DNA from: Novosphingobium sp.
GTDB taxonomy: Bacteria > Pseudomonadota > Alphaproteobacteria > Sphingomonadales > Sphingomonadaceae
Length of the DNA stretch: 43,708 nucleotides
Direction of reading: 5' to 3'
NCBI RefSeq assembly: GCF_024642085.1
Contig: NZ_JAHEBV010000020.1
Span: 1 to 43,708 of the forward strand
The notes under the pieces are model-generated. The model searched no databases. It was not told the DNA's origin and saw only the letters and a program-made list of their open reading frames with translations. Positions 18,831 through 27,243 of the stretch are shown here, piece by piece (the stretch's first letter is position 1; the number at the start of each line of letters is the position of its first letter). Both the position numbers and the translations under genes were made by a program.

Positions 18831-19919
18831 TTAATGATCGAATACGATGACGCTGCGCGCCGAAGCGCCGCCCTTCATCGTTTCGAAGCCTTCGTTGATC
18901 TGTTCCAGTGAAATGCGTTCGGCAATGATCGAATCAAGGTCGAGCTGCCCGCGCATGTAGAAATCAACAAGCCGCGGCATATCCACGGGGAAGTGATTCA
19001 TCCCCATGATCGCGCCTTGCAGCTTCTTGCCGGACAGCAGGTCCATCGCCGACAGCCCGACCGAATGCGTAAGCGGCATCATGCCCAGGATCGTTGCCGT
19101 CCCGCCGCGGCGCAGTGACTTGACCGCCAGTTCGCCCGAAGCGGGGCGGCCGACAGCCTCCACCGCGTGATCAACCCCGCCCTTGGTCATTTCCACGATC
19201 TGCGCGGCGGCATCCTCTGCCAAGGCATCGACCGTATGCGTCGCCCCCAGCTTCATCGCCAGTTCGCGCTTTTCTGCAACCGGGTCGGCGGCGATGATCT
19301 TGCCTGCGCCAGCGATCTTGGCGGCATTGATCGCCGCCAGGCCGACCCCGCCGCAGCCGACCACGGCAACCGTTTCGCCTGGGGTCACCTTGCACGCGTT
19401 GAAGATCGTCCCGGCCCCGGTGGTCACCGCGCAACCGATCACAGAAGCGCGGTCCAGCGGCATATCCGGATCGATCCGGGTACAGGCGTGCTCGTGAATC
19501 AGCATCATTTCGGCAAAGGCCGACAGGTTGAGCATCTGCGCTACCGGGCTCCCATCGCCGCGTGACAGGCGCGATTCTGTGCCGGATGCGCGGCGGGTTT
19601 CGGCCCCCAGACAAAGCGCCATACGGCCCGTGACGCAAAACTCGCAGTGGCCGCAGAACGCCGAAAGGCAGGTTACCACCGCATCGCCAACCTTGACTGT
19701 GCGCACTTCACTGCCAACCGCCTCTACAATTCCCGCCGCCTCGTGTCCTGGAACAGCGGGCAGGGCGTGGGGATAAGTTCCTTCGATGAAATGCAGGTCT
19801 GAATGGCACAGCCCGCAAGCAGCCGTGCGGATCAAAACCTCGTGCGGGGCAGGCTTGCTGATCTGCAATTGCTCAATTTCAAGCGGCTGGTTCGGTGCGA
19901 CCAGGACTGCGGCTTTCAT
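18831..19919 (-). CDS. Zn-dependent alcohol dehydrogenase (MDR, class III-like)
   Basis: This 362-residue medium-chain dehydrogenase carries the catalytic zinc ligands Cys38 (GLCHSD) and His59-Glu60 (GHE). The structural zinc cysteines are Cys89, Cys92, Cys95 and Cys103. The Rossmann motif is VVGCGGVG, and the acidic residue in IIAADP points to NAD over NADP. The GTESRLSRGDG-like and CAVTTGAGTI segments resemble the class III/NDMA-dependent branch. It likely oxidises an alcohol intermediate of the catabolic operon. It lies between the ACAD gene and the kinase gene on the same strand. Substrate unknown. Confidence 0.92.
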   Translation of the reverse strand: MKAAVLVAPNQPLEIEQLQISKPAPHEVLIRTAACGLCHSDLHFIEGTYPHALPAVPGHEAAGIVEAVGSEVRTVKVGDAVVTCLSAFCGHCEFCVTGRMALCLGAETRRASGTESRLSRGDGSPVAQMLNLSAFAEMMLIHEHACTRIDPDMPLDRASVIGCAVTTGAGTIFNACKVTPGETVAVVGCGGVGLAAINAAKIAGAGKIIAADPVAEKRELAMKLGATHTVDALAEDAAAQIVEMTKGGVDHAVEAVGRPASGELAVKSLRRGGTATILGMMPLTHSVGLSAMDLLSGKKLQGAIMGMNHFPVDMPRLVDFYMRGQLDLDSIIAERISLEQINEGFETMKGGASARSVIVFDH

Positions 19920-19933
19920 TAATTCTCTCCACT

Positions 19934-20022
19934 CGTCATCCCCGCGCAGGCGGGGATCGCTGGCCTCTAAAACTTGAGGCCGGTTTTTGAAGGTCGTGAG
20001 TCCCGGGCGGTGCCCGGGACCA
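19934..20022. repeat. Composite palindromic intergenic repeat (copy A)
   Basis: The stretch holds three hairpins. ATCCCCGC-GCAG-GCGGGGAT is at 19938-19957. GGCCTC-N8-GAGGCC is at 19962-19981. TCCCGGGC-GGT-GCCCGGGA is at 20001-20019. The order CGTCATCCC, hairpin, CGCTGGCC, central GGCCTC hairpin, CCCGGG hairpin is repeated, in reverse orientation, at 25035-25121. It sits between two genes of one operon. Confidence 0.65.
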
Positions 20023-20030
20023 CTTTCCGA

Positions 20031-21314
20031 CTACCGCGACACACCGACATCGCCCGAACTGGGCCCGCCAGCGGGTTGAGGGGCATATTTGCCCAGTTCA
20101 ATCCGGGCTATCGAACGGTTGTGAACCTCATCGGGGCCATCGGCGATGCGCAGGGTACGCTGATGAGCATAGGCCGAGGCAAGACCGAAGTCTTCAGAGA
20201 CGCCGCCGCCGCCGTGGGCCTGGATCGCGTCGTCGATGATCTTCAGCGCCATGTTCGGCGCCTTGACCTTGATCATTGCGATTTCAGCTTGGGCAGCCTT
20301 GTTGCCGAACTTGTCCATCATGTCTGCCGCCTTGAGGCACAGCAGCCGCGAGCACTCGATTTCGATCCGCGCTTCGGCAATCCGCTGTTCCCAGATCGAA
20401 TGGGTGCTGATCGTCTTTCCGAAGGCCACCCGGCTGGACAATCGCTTGACCATCTTGGCCAGCGCTTCCTCGGCGACCCCGATGGTGCGCATGCAATGGT
20501 GTATACGGCCCGGGCCGAGGCGGCCCTGGGCAATTTCAAACCCGCGGCCTTCGCCCAGCAACATGTTGCTGGCTGGGATGCGGACGTTGTTGAGCTTGAT
20601 TTCCATATGGCCGTGCGGGGCATCATCATAGCCGAAGACTGGCAGGTGACGCAGGATCTCAACCCCCGGCGCATCAAGTTCCATCAGCACCATCGATTGC
20701 TGGGCATGGCGCTTCGCCTCGAAATCGGTCTTGCCCATCACGATTGCAATCTTGCAGCGCGGATCGCCCGCGCCCGACGACCACCACTTGATCCCGTTGA
20801 GGACGTATTCGTCGCCTTCACGGCGGATCGAACATTCGATGTTGGTGGCGTCCGAACTGGCAACCTGCGGTTCGGTCATCAGGAAGGCGGAACGGATTTC
20901 TCCATTCATTAGCGGTTTGAGCCACTGTTCCTTCTGCTCGCGCGTGCCGTAGCGGTGCAGCACCTCCATATTGCCGGTGTCAGGCGCAGAGCAGTTGAAC
21001 GCTTCAGAGGCAAAGCCGACCCGGCCCATTTCCTCGGCGCACAGCGCATATTCAAGGTTTGTTAGGCCCGGACCGTCGAATTCGAACGTATCATCGACAT
21101 GAGTCCGGCCCGACTGCGGCGGCATGAACAGGTTCCAGATTCCCTGCGCCTTGGCGCGGGCCTTTTCCTCTTCGACCACCGGGATGACTTTCCAGCGCTC
21201 ACCTGCAGCGTCCTGGCGTTTATAGTCACCCTGGCGCGGGCGAACGTGGTTTTCGATGAACTGGCGCACGCGGTCGCGCCAGTAGACCTGCCGTTCGGTC
21301 GGGTCGAAGTCCAT
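20031..21314 (-). CDS. Acyl-CoA dehydrogenase, ACAD10/11 type
   Basis: This 427-residue FAD-dependent acyl-CoA dehydrogenase has the substrate/FAD motifs [18 protein letters not shown] and the flavin-contacting [16 protein letters not shown]. The late motif ADGPDEVH (Asp392 in DGPDEVH) stands where most ACADs have EGT with the catalytic Glu. That DGPDEVH signature is typical of the ACAD domain of vertebrate ACAD10/ACAD11 and of bacterial LvaC-like enzymes. In those, the ACAD acts with a kinase on 4-hydroxyacyl-CoA. The kinase homologue is encoded two genes downstream. The two form a split version of the animal fusion protein. The MFS gene ends 90 bp upstream. Confidence 0.93.
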   Translation of the reverse strand: MDFDPTERQVYWRDRVRQFIENHVRPRQGDYKRQDAAGERWKVIPVVEEEKARAKAQGIWNLFMPPQSGRTHVDDTFEFDGPGLTNLEYALCAEEMGRVGFASEAFNCSAPDTGNMEVLHRYGTREQKEQWLKPLMNGEIRSAFLMTEPQVASSDATNIECSIRREGDEYVLNGIKWWSSGAGDPRCKIAIVMGKTDFEAKRHAQQSMVLMELDAPGVEILRHLPVFGYDDAPHGHMEIKLNNVRIPASNMLLGEGRGFEIAQGRLGPGRIHHCMRTIGVAEEALAKMVKRLSSRVAFGKTISTHSIWEQRIAEARIEIECSRLLCLKAADMMDKFGNKAAQAEIAMIKVKAPNMALKIIDDAIQAHGGGGVSEDFGLASAYAHQRTLRIADGPDEVHNRSIARIELGKYAPQPAGGPSSGDVGVSR

Positions 21315-21404
21315 GAGGTCATCCTTTCTGTGAAACTTTCGAGTCTCTTGGTTTTGTCCCTGCCACGCCGTGCTCGCCGCGCCAAGGGTGAATTAACCGG
21401 GCGG

Positions 21405-22853
21405 TTAAGGGTGACTGCCTTCCGCATCGCGGTCGATCATGGCTGCTGCGTCGAGCGCGGCGAGACGCGCTTCGTGATCGGCGCGGGTGATCGGGAAGCG
21501 CCGCAGGATCAGCGTTGATCCAGCTCCCGCAAGCAACACCAGCGACACATAATAAATAGTTAGATTGTCGATCACCTGCGGTTGAACCTGGCCCGGCACA
21601 GCCTTCGCAGGCAAGCCGGCCAGACTGACGATCAGCCCGGTCAGGCCGATGCCAATCGCGGTTCCGCATTTCTGCACGAACATCCACCCGGCAGCAAAGG
21701 TGCCTTCGGTGCGCCGGCCGGTTTGTTCGAACGACGCTTCGACTACGTCGGCCAGCATTGACTGTGCTGAAATGAACACCATGATCCCCGCTGTATTGGT
21801 GACAAGCAGGAAGCCGAATATCAGCGCGGTCGAAGGGGTCGATCCCGGCTCCGGCCAGAAACCGACATACCGCAGCACGAACGGGATCACCCAGATGATC
21901 ACGCTGATCAGGTTGCAGGCAATCGCCGTGTCACGCTTGCCGTAACGCTGGTGCAGCGGCCGGACAATGACAAAGGCACTGACTACAGTGCAGAGCAACA
22001 GGCCAGGAAGTACGGCAAAGCCGGTTTCATCGAGTTGCCATACATAAAGGTACAGATAATTGGCGATGGCGAAGGCCATTTGCGTGCTGGCAATAGCGAT
22101 CATCGCAGCGGACAGCAGGATCACTGCGGCCGGATGGCGCAGGGCCTCAAGAATTTCGTCCAGCGCGCCGCGCGCCGATTGCGCCGCTGGCTTGAATTCG
22201 GGAATCGTGGCCACCCGGCCATGTTGCCCCAAGGCCGAAATGAGCACTGCGCCGACCATCAGTACCGCGCCGCACAGGCCAAAGCGCCAATAACCTTCGG
22301 GATTGAGTTGCCCCACCGCGTGGGTTTCATCCGCGCGCAGGAACACGGTGTTGGCCAGGAAGAACAGCAGTAGCCCGCCGCTCCAACCGAACAGGTAGCG
22401 CAGCCGAACCAAGGATGTGCGTTCGTCGTAGTCGCTGGTCAGCTCGGCCACCAGCGATTGGGACGGCACTTCGCAGCAAGAAACCAGTGTGCGCACCAGT
22501 ATGGCAACAACCACCAGGTACGTGAAAATATGGGTGTGATCTGCCGGTGGGCTCCACAGCAGCATCCAGGCAAGGCCAAGCGGCACGGGCGCAGCATAAA
22601 GCCAAGGGTGCCGCCGTCCCCAGCGGGTATAGGTCCGGTCTGACAAATGGCCGATCAACGGATCGACAAAGGCATCGACAATTAGCGCCAGCATCAATGC
22701 CAGAGAGACCAGTTTGGCATCCAGCCCGATGACCTGGCTATAGAAGATCAGCAGGAAGGTCGAAAAGCCGTTGTCTTTGACCCCATAGGCAATCGAGCCG
22801 AGTCCATTGAACAGCTTTACCCGCAGCGGCAGCGCATCGGCGCGGGGTGTCAC
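21405..22853 (-). CDS. GPH-family MFS symporter (MelB-like)
   Basis: This 482-residue transporter has about twelve transmembrane helices. The GPH (glycoside-pentoside-hexuronide:cation) signature is seen in GSIAYGVKDNGFSTFLLIFYSQVIG, DAFVDPLIGHLSDRTYTRWGRRHPW and the loop ELTSDYDERTSLVRLRY. It starts with GTG overlapping the SDR stop codon (GTGA), so the two are translationally coupled. A frame open to 23384 antisense-like inside the SDR gene is not coding. In sphingomonads such symporters often sit in operons for hydrophobic or aromatic compounds, so the cargo need not be a sugar. It presumably imports the substrate of this operon. Confidence 0.88.
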   Translation of the reverse strand: MTPRADALPLRVKLFNGLGSIAYGVKDNGFSTFLLIFYSQVIGLDAKLVSLALMLALIVDAFVDPLIGHLSDRTYTRWGRRHPWLYAAPVPLGLAWMLLWSPPADHTHIFTYLVVVAILVRTLVSCCEVPSQSLVAELTSDYDERTSLVRLRYLFGWSGGLLLFFLANTVFLRADETHAVGQLNPEGYWRFGLCGAVLMVGAVLISALGQHGRVATIPEFKPAAQSARGALDEILEALRHPAAVILLSAAMIAIASTQMAFAIANYLYLYVWQLDETGFAVLPGLLLCTVVSAFVIVRPLHQRYGKRDTAIACNLISVIIWVIPFVLRYVGFWPEPGSTPSTALIFGFLLVTNTAGIMVFISAQSMLADVVEASFEQTGRRTEGTFAAGWMFVQKCGTAIGIGLTGLIVSLAGLPAKAVPGQVQPQVIDNLTIYYVSLVLLAGAGSTLILRRFPITRADHEARLAALDAAAMIDRDAEGSHP

Positions 22854-23704
22854 TTGGGCGCCTCGGCCATCGCCTGCAGCGCATCGAACATTTTCGGCGC
22901 CTCGGGATCCCAGGCATGGCGCGGGCCGACAGTGATGCCGCCATCGACCACCAGCGATGCGCCCGTCATGAAGCTGCCCTCTGCGCTTGCAAGGAAGGCA
23001 ACGGCATTGGCGATGTCCGCGGGCATACCGGCGCGGGCGACAGGCTGGGCGTTGCTCGACACCTGGTGGATCAGTGCCTTGGCTGTATCGACCAGCTCGT
23101 TCGGAATCTCGAGTGCGCTGGTGAAGATATTGGTGTTGATGAAGCCGGGCTGCACCGCGTTGACCCGAATGCCGTATTGCGCCAGCTCGGTCGCGGTGCA
23201 GCGGGTCAGCTGCAGCACGCCTGCCTTTGCCACCGCATAGGCGGTGGGCGAATAGCCGGGCCCGATCGCGGCGATGCTGCTGGTGTTGATGATGCTGGCG
23301 CCGGGGCGCCCCTTCATGTGCGGCGCAGCATGGCGGATGCCCATTGCAACCGAGCGCAGCAACAGATCCATGGTGTGGTCCCAACCTTCCGCCTCGATCT
23401 CGTCGATCGGGGCGCGGTCACCGGCTGCGCCGGCATTGTTGAAGACCACATCAATGCCGCCATGCGCGGCGGCAGCCTGATCCATCAGCGCCTTGATCTG
23501 ATCGACCGCGCAGACATCGCACGCCACCGCAGTAATGCCGGGGGATTCGAGGGCCAGCGCCTGAACGCCTTCAAAATCGCGGTCCGCGGCGAAAACATGC
23601 GCGCCTTCCCGCGCGAAGAGCAGCGCCGTTTCCCGTCCGATTCCCGAAGCGGCCCCCGTGATGACGACGCATTTTCCGCTGAATCGCACCGACTCTCTCT
23701 CCAT
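22850..23704 (-). CDS. Short-chain dehydrogenase/reductase
   Basis: This 284-residue SDR has the cofactor motif TGAASGIG (16-23), NNAG, and the catalytic Ser-Tyr-Lys in SSIAAIG...AYAVAK. AADRDF after the second strand has an acidic residue that favours NAD(H). It likely oxidises a hydroxyl or reduces a keto group of the operon's substrate. The frame is open to a TTG at 23746; the ATG at 23704 gives the usual N-terminus, though its Shine-Dalgarno is weak. It is the first gene of the leftward operon and overlaps the MFS gene by four bases. Confidence 0.92.
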   Translation of the reverse strand: MERESVRFSGKCVVITGAASGIGRETALLFAREGAHVFAADRDFEGVQALALESPGITAVACDVCAVDQIKALMDQAAAAHGGIDVVFNNAGAAGDRAPIDEIEAEGWDHTMDLLLRSVAMGIRHAAPHMKGRPGASIINTSSIAAIGPGYSPTAYAVAKAGVLQLTRCTATELAQYGIRVNAVQPGFINTNIFTSALEIPNELVDTAKALIHQVSSNAQPVARAGMPADIANAVAFLASAEGSFMTGASLVVDGGITVGPRHAWDPEAPKMFDALQAMAEAPK

Positions 23705-23861
23705 ACCGTTTGTTCGACAACTTAGGGTTGCGGCCGTGTCGGTCAACGCTCAAGTGGTGACGCTACGGTATCTGCGATTCTTGGCAAATGGCGAAAATCC
23801 GCGCTTGCGCCGCGCCCCCCAACGGCCTTAACCTTGCGCTTAACCAGGGAGTAGGAATTGC

Positions 23862-25025
23862 ATGTCCGACCTTAAGAATTTTCGCGAGGAAATCCGCGAC
23901 TGGCTTGAATCGAACTGCCCGCCCGAAATGCGACAGCCCGTCAAGGACGAGGATGACGTCTGCTGGGGCGGACGCAATTTTCAATTCAAAAGCGAAGCAC
24001 AGAAAACCTGGATGGAGCGCTGCGCCGCTAAGGGTTATACCGTACCTGACTGGCCCAACGCCTATGGCGGCGCGGGCATGAGTGCGGCCGAGGCCAAGAT
24101 CTGGCGCGAGGAATGCGCCCGGATCGGCGCGCGCCCGCCGCTGTCCAGCTTCGGCATCTGGATGCTTGGCCCGGCGCTGCTCAAGTTCGGGACCGAGGAG
24201 CAGAAGATACATTACCTTGGCCAGATCGCGCGGGGCGAGATCCGCTGGTGCCAAGGATATTCCGAACCAGGGTCAGGAAGTGACCTGGTGTCCTTGCAGA
24301 CCTTTGGCGAGGACAAGGGCGATCACTGGGTGGTCAACGGCCAGAAAATCTGGACCAGTTATGCCGACAAGGCGGATTGGATCTTCTGCCTGGTTCGTAC
24401 CGACAAGACCAACAAGTATCAGGGCATCAGCTTCCTGCTGTTCGATATGGCCAGCCCTGGGGTATCGACCAAGCCGATCTTGCTGATCAGCGGCAATTCG
24501 CCGTTCTGCGAAACCTTTTTCGACAACGTGACGGTGCCCAAGGAGCAGATCGTGGGTGAACTCAACCGCGGCTGGGATGTGGCCAAGTATCTGCTGGGCC
24601 ACGAGCGCGAAATGATCTCGTCAACCGGTGGTGGCGACCGGGCGGCGTCACTTGGTTCGGCCGTATCGCGCGCTGCCGCGCTTGAGGATCCGGTGCTGCG
24701 CGCCGAACTTGCGCTGTTCGACGTCGATGCCCTGGCCTTCACCGCGATGAGCGAAAAGTTCATGGACGAAGTGAAGGTCGGAAAAGGCCACCCGGCCCAG
24801 CCCAACATGATGAAGTACGCCGGGACCGAGCTCAACAAGCGCCGGCTTGAGCTGGTCATGGCGGCGGGCGGAAGCGCCGCGCTGGAATGGGAAAGCGAAG
24901 CCAGCAATGGCGGATCCAGCGCCCGCAACTGGCTGCGTACCAAGGCCAATTCGATCGAGGGCGGGACCAGCGAGGTGATGCTCAACGTCGTCGCCAAGCG
25001 CATTCTCGACCTGCCGGGGGCTTAA
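23862..25025 (+). CDS. Acyl-CoA dehydrogenase, large-subunit (PimC-like) type
   Basis: This 387-residue ACAD has the FAD/acyl motif WCQGYSEPGSGSDLVSLQT and IEGGTSEVMLNVVAKRILDLP at the end, with catalytic Glu366. The N-terminal helical domain (FREEIRDWLESNCP) is complete. Its sequence style fits the large subunit of two-component ACADs, such as PimC or actinobacterial FadE pairs. The next gene is a second ACAD lacking that Glu, 107 bp downstream across a repeat element. They probably form a hetero-oligomer, with this subunit catalytic. It heads the rightward operon, divergent from the SDR gene with 157 bp between. Confidence 0.93.
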   Translation: MSDLKNFREEIRDWLESNCPPEMRQPVKDEDDVCWGGRNFQFKSEAQKTWMERCAAKGYTVPDWPNAYGGAGMSAAEAKIWREECARIGARPPLSSFGIWMLGPALLKFGTEEQKIHYLGQIARGEIRWCQGYSEPGSGSDLVSLQTFGEDKGDHWVVNGQKIWTSYADKADWIFCLVRTDKTNKYQGISFLLFDMASPGVSTKPILLISGNSPFCETFFDNVTVPKEQIVGELNRGWDVAKYLLGHEREMISSTGGGDRAASLGSAVSRAAALEDPVLRAELALFDVDALAFTAMSEKFMDEVKVGKGHPAQPNMMKYAGTELNKRRLELVMAAGGSAALEWESEASNGGSSARNWLRTKANSIEGGTSEVMLNVVAKRILDLPGA

Positions 25026-25034
25026 TTCGCTTCG

Positions 25035-25121
25035 ACCCTGGGCATGCCCGGGGACCGCTGGCCTCAACGCACCGAGGCCGCGACAGGATGCCAGCGGTTC
25101 CGGATCAAGTCCGGGATGACG
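25035..25121. repeat. Composite palindromic intergenic repeat (copy B)
   Basis: The stretch contains the palindrome GGGCATGCCC (25041-25050 region) and the central hairpin GGCCTC-N8-GAGGCC (25060-25065 with 25074-25079). An enclosing 8-bp stem CCGCTGGC/GCCAGCGG pairs 25055-25062 with 25090-25097. CCGGA-TCAAG-TCCGG lies at 25100-25114, followed by GATGACG. It has the architecture of copy A in the opposite orientation, and also sits between two cotranscribed genes. Confidence 0.65.
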
Positions 25122-25132
25122 AAAGGAACAAA

Positions 25133-26272
25133 ATGCCGCTTTATCATACCGAAGACCAGACGATGCTGGCTGACACCGCCCGGCAGTTCATGGCCGATGA
25201 GGGTGCAATTGCCAAGCAGCTCCGTCACTGGCGCGACACCGGATGCAAGGACGGCTTTGGCCACACCTTGTGGAAGCAATTGGCCGAGCTGGGCTTCACC
25301 GGCATTATGGTCAGCGAAGATGATGGCGGGCTTGGCATGGGCCATGTCGAGGCGGGTATCGTGATGGAGGAGATCGGCCGAAACCTGACCCCTTCGCCGT
25401 TCCTGACCAGCGCCATTGCCGCTGCCACCGCCCTAGGCGCTTCCAGTCACGAGCTGAAGGGCCGGTACCTGCCCGGGCTGCTATCAGGTGACAGCGTGTT
25501 CGCTGTCGCGATCGATGAAGGGCGCAAGCATCGTCCGGAACGCATCGCAACACAGGCAGTCCGCAGCGGCAACGGGTTCAGGCTGGACGGCGCCAAGACT
25601 TTCGTGATTCACGGCGCCAGCGCAGACATGCTGGTAGTCGCCGCGCGCACCGCCGGCAGCGATGACGATGCGGACGGGATCACGCTGTTCGCAGTGCCGC
25701 GTGATACCGTCGGGCTAAGCCAGGATGCAGTTCGCCTGGTCGACAGTTCAATCGCCAGCCATATCAAACTTGAGGGTGTTCAGCTCGATGCCGATGCGGT
25801 GATCGGCGAGGTTGACGGTGGGCGCGAAGTGCTGAACCGCGTGCTCAATGCTGCGCGGGTGGGTGCGGCTGCGGAAAGTGTCGGGGTGGCCGCCGGTGCC
25901 TTCGACATGACCGCCACCTACCTCAGGCAGCGCAAGCAGTTCGGCAAGCTGATCGGTGAGTTTCAGTCGCTACAGCACCGCGCCGCGCATCTCTATTCCG
26001 AAATCGAGATTGCGCGCGCCGCGACGTTCAAAGCGCAGCAGCTCCTCGACGGGGGCAGCGAAAAGGCGGACCTGATGGTTTCGGTCGCCAAGGCCAAGGC
26101 CGGCAAGGCCGCGGGCCTGGCCGTGCGCGAAGGAGTGCAGATGCACGGAGGAATCGGCATGACCGACGAATACGACATCGGACTTTACATGAAGCGCGAC
26201 CGCGCGCTGGCCGAGTTTATGGGCGATCAGTATTACCACGCCCAGCGCGTGGCGCAGTTGAGCGGATATTAA
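25133..26272 (+). CDS. Acyl-CoA dehydrogenase, small-subunit (PimD-like) type
   Basis: This 379-residue ACAD starts MPLYHTEDQTMLADTARQFM and has LRQRKQFGKLIGEFQSLQHR and VQMHGGIGMTDEYDIGLYMKR. Where active ACADs have a Glu-Gly-Thr segment it has ALAEFMGDQYYH. The usual catalytic Glu is therefore missing or moved, as in the non-catalytic partner of heteromeric ACADs. It pairs with the preceding ACAD. GAAAGGAA precedes the ATG at 25133. The frame is open back to 24887, but that part is inside the upstream gene and the repeat element. Confidence 0.92.
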   Translation: MPLYHTEDQTMLADTARQFMADEGAIAKQLRHWRDTGCKDGFGHTLWKQLAELGFTGIMVSEDDGGLGMGHVEAGIVMEEIGRNLTPSPFLTSAIAAATALGASSHELKGRYLPGLLSGDSVFAVAIDEGRKHRPERIATQAVRSGNGFRLDGAKTFVIHGASADMLVVAARTAGSDDDADGITLFAVPRDTVGLSQDAVRLVDSSIASHIKLEGVQLDADAVIGEVDGGREVLNRVLNAARVGAAAESVGVAAGAFDMTATYLRQRKQFGKLIGEFQSLQHRAAHLYSEIEIARAATFKAQQLLDGGSEKADLMVSVAKAKAGKAAGLAVREGVQMHGGIGMTDEYDIGLYMKRDRALAEFMGDQYYHAQRVAQLSGY

Positions 26273-26420
26273 GAGACGGACCGCGCCGCACCCTCCGACG
26301 GTTTCAAAAAGGCGGGCCTCAACACGAAACTGACTTCGACACGAAAGATTGCAACCCAAAACCGCTCAGGCTGCGCTTATTGAAGCCCGCGCGCGGTGCC
26401 AGACCCAAGGAAGCGTCACA

Positions 26421-27239
26421 ATGGATTTCACCAAACTGTTCAGCCTCGAAGGCAAAGTTGCCCTGATCACTGGCGGCAGCCGCGGGATCGGCAAGATGCT
26501 GCTGGAAGGTTATCTCGCCGCCGGGTGCGAGCGTGTCTACATTACCGCTCGCAAGCGCGATCAGCTGGCCGAGACCGAGACTGAGTTCAATGCGGCCTAC
26601 CCGGGCAAGGTTATCGGCCTGCCTGGCGACCTCAGCCAGATGGACGATATCAAAAAGCTGGCCGAAGACCTGACCGCGCGCGAAGGCCGTCTCGACATTC
26701 TGGTCAACAATGCCGGTGCGGCCTGGGGCGGAGATTTCGAAACGTTCCCCGAAGCGGGGTGGGACAAGGTCATGGACCTTAACGTCAAATCGCTGTTTTT
26801 CCTGACGCAGAAGCTGTTTCCGCTGCTGAAAGCCGCCGGCACGTTTGAGCGGCCGGCCAAGGTGATCAACATCGCCTCGATCGACGGTTTGCGGCCAAAC
26901 CCTTGGGAAACCTATTCCTATCAGGCATCGAAGGCGGCGGTGATCCACCTGACCAAGCGGATGGCGGCGCGGCTGATCACCGATAACATCGTCGTCACCG
27001 GGATCGCGCCGGGTGCCTATCCCAGCGAAATGAACAAGGCCGCAGCGCGCAATCCGGAAGGCAGCGCCAAGGGCATTCCCTATGCCCGTGTCGGCGTTGC
27101 GGAAGATATTGCGGGCGGAGCAGTCTATCTAGCCAGCCGCGCGGGGGATTATGTCGTGGGCACGACAATCCCGATTGACGGCGGCATCGTAAACGGCTGG
27201 ATTCCGCAAGATTTCCAGGACGCTTCGGGAGGGCATTGA
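26421..27239 (+). CDS. Short-chain dehydrogenase/reductase (RhlG/FabG-like)
   Basis: This 272-residue SDR has TGGSRGIG (17-24), NNAG, the Ser in INIASIDG and Tyr-x3-Lys in YSYQASK. ITARKR after the second strand has basic residues, which favour NADP(H), unlike the SDR at 22850-23704. Its style fits 3-oxoacyl reductases or 3-hydroxyacyl dehydrogenases, so it may act in side-chain oxidation after the ACAD pair. It has a purine-rich site before the ATG at 26421. The lactonase-like gene starts four bases after its stop, so they are coupled. Confidence 0.92.
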   Translation: MDFTKLFSLEGKVALITGGSRGIGKMLLEGYLAAGCERVYITARKRDQLAETETEFNAAYPGKVIGLPGDLSQMDDIKKLAEDLTAREGRLDILVNNAGAAWGGDFETFPEAGWDKVMDLNVKSLFFLTQKLFPLLKAAGTFERPAKVINIASIDGLRPNPWETYSYQASKAAVIHLTKRMAARLITDNIVVTGIAPGAYPSEMNKAAARNPEGSAKGIPYARVGVAEDIAGGAVYLASRAGDYVVGTTIPIDGGIVNGWIPQDFQDASGGH

Positions 27240-27243
27240 CGTA

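Noticed and set aside
22854..23384. N-terminal 177-residue extension of the GPH symporter
   Set aside because: It lies wholly inside the SDR gene in another frame and is Arg/His/Gly-rich nonsense; the GTG at 22853 gives a normal symporter start.
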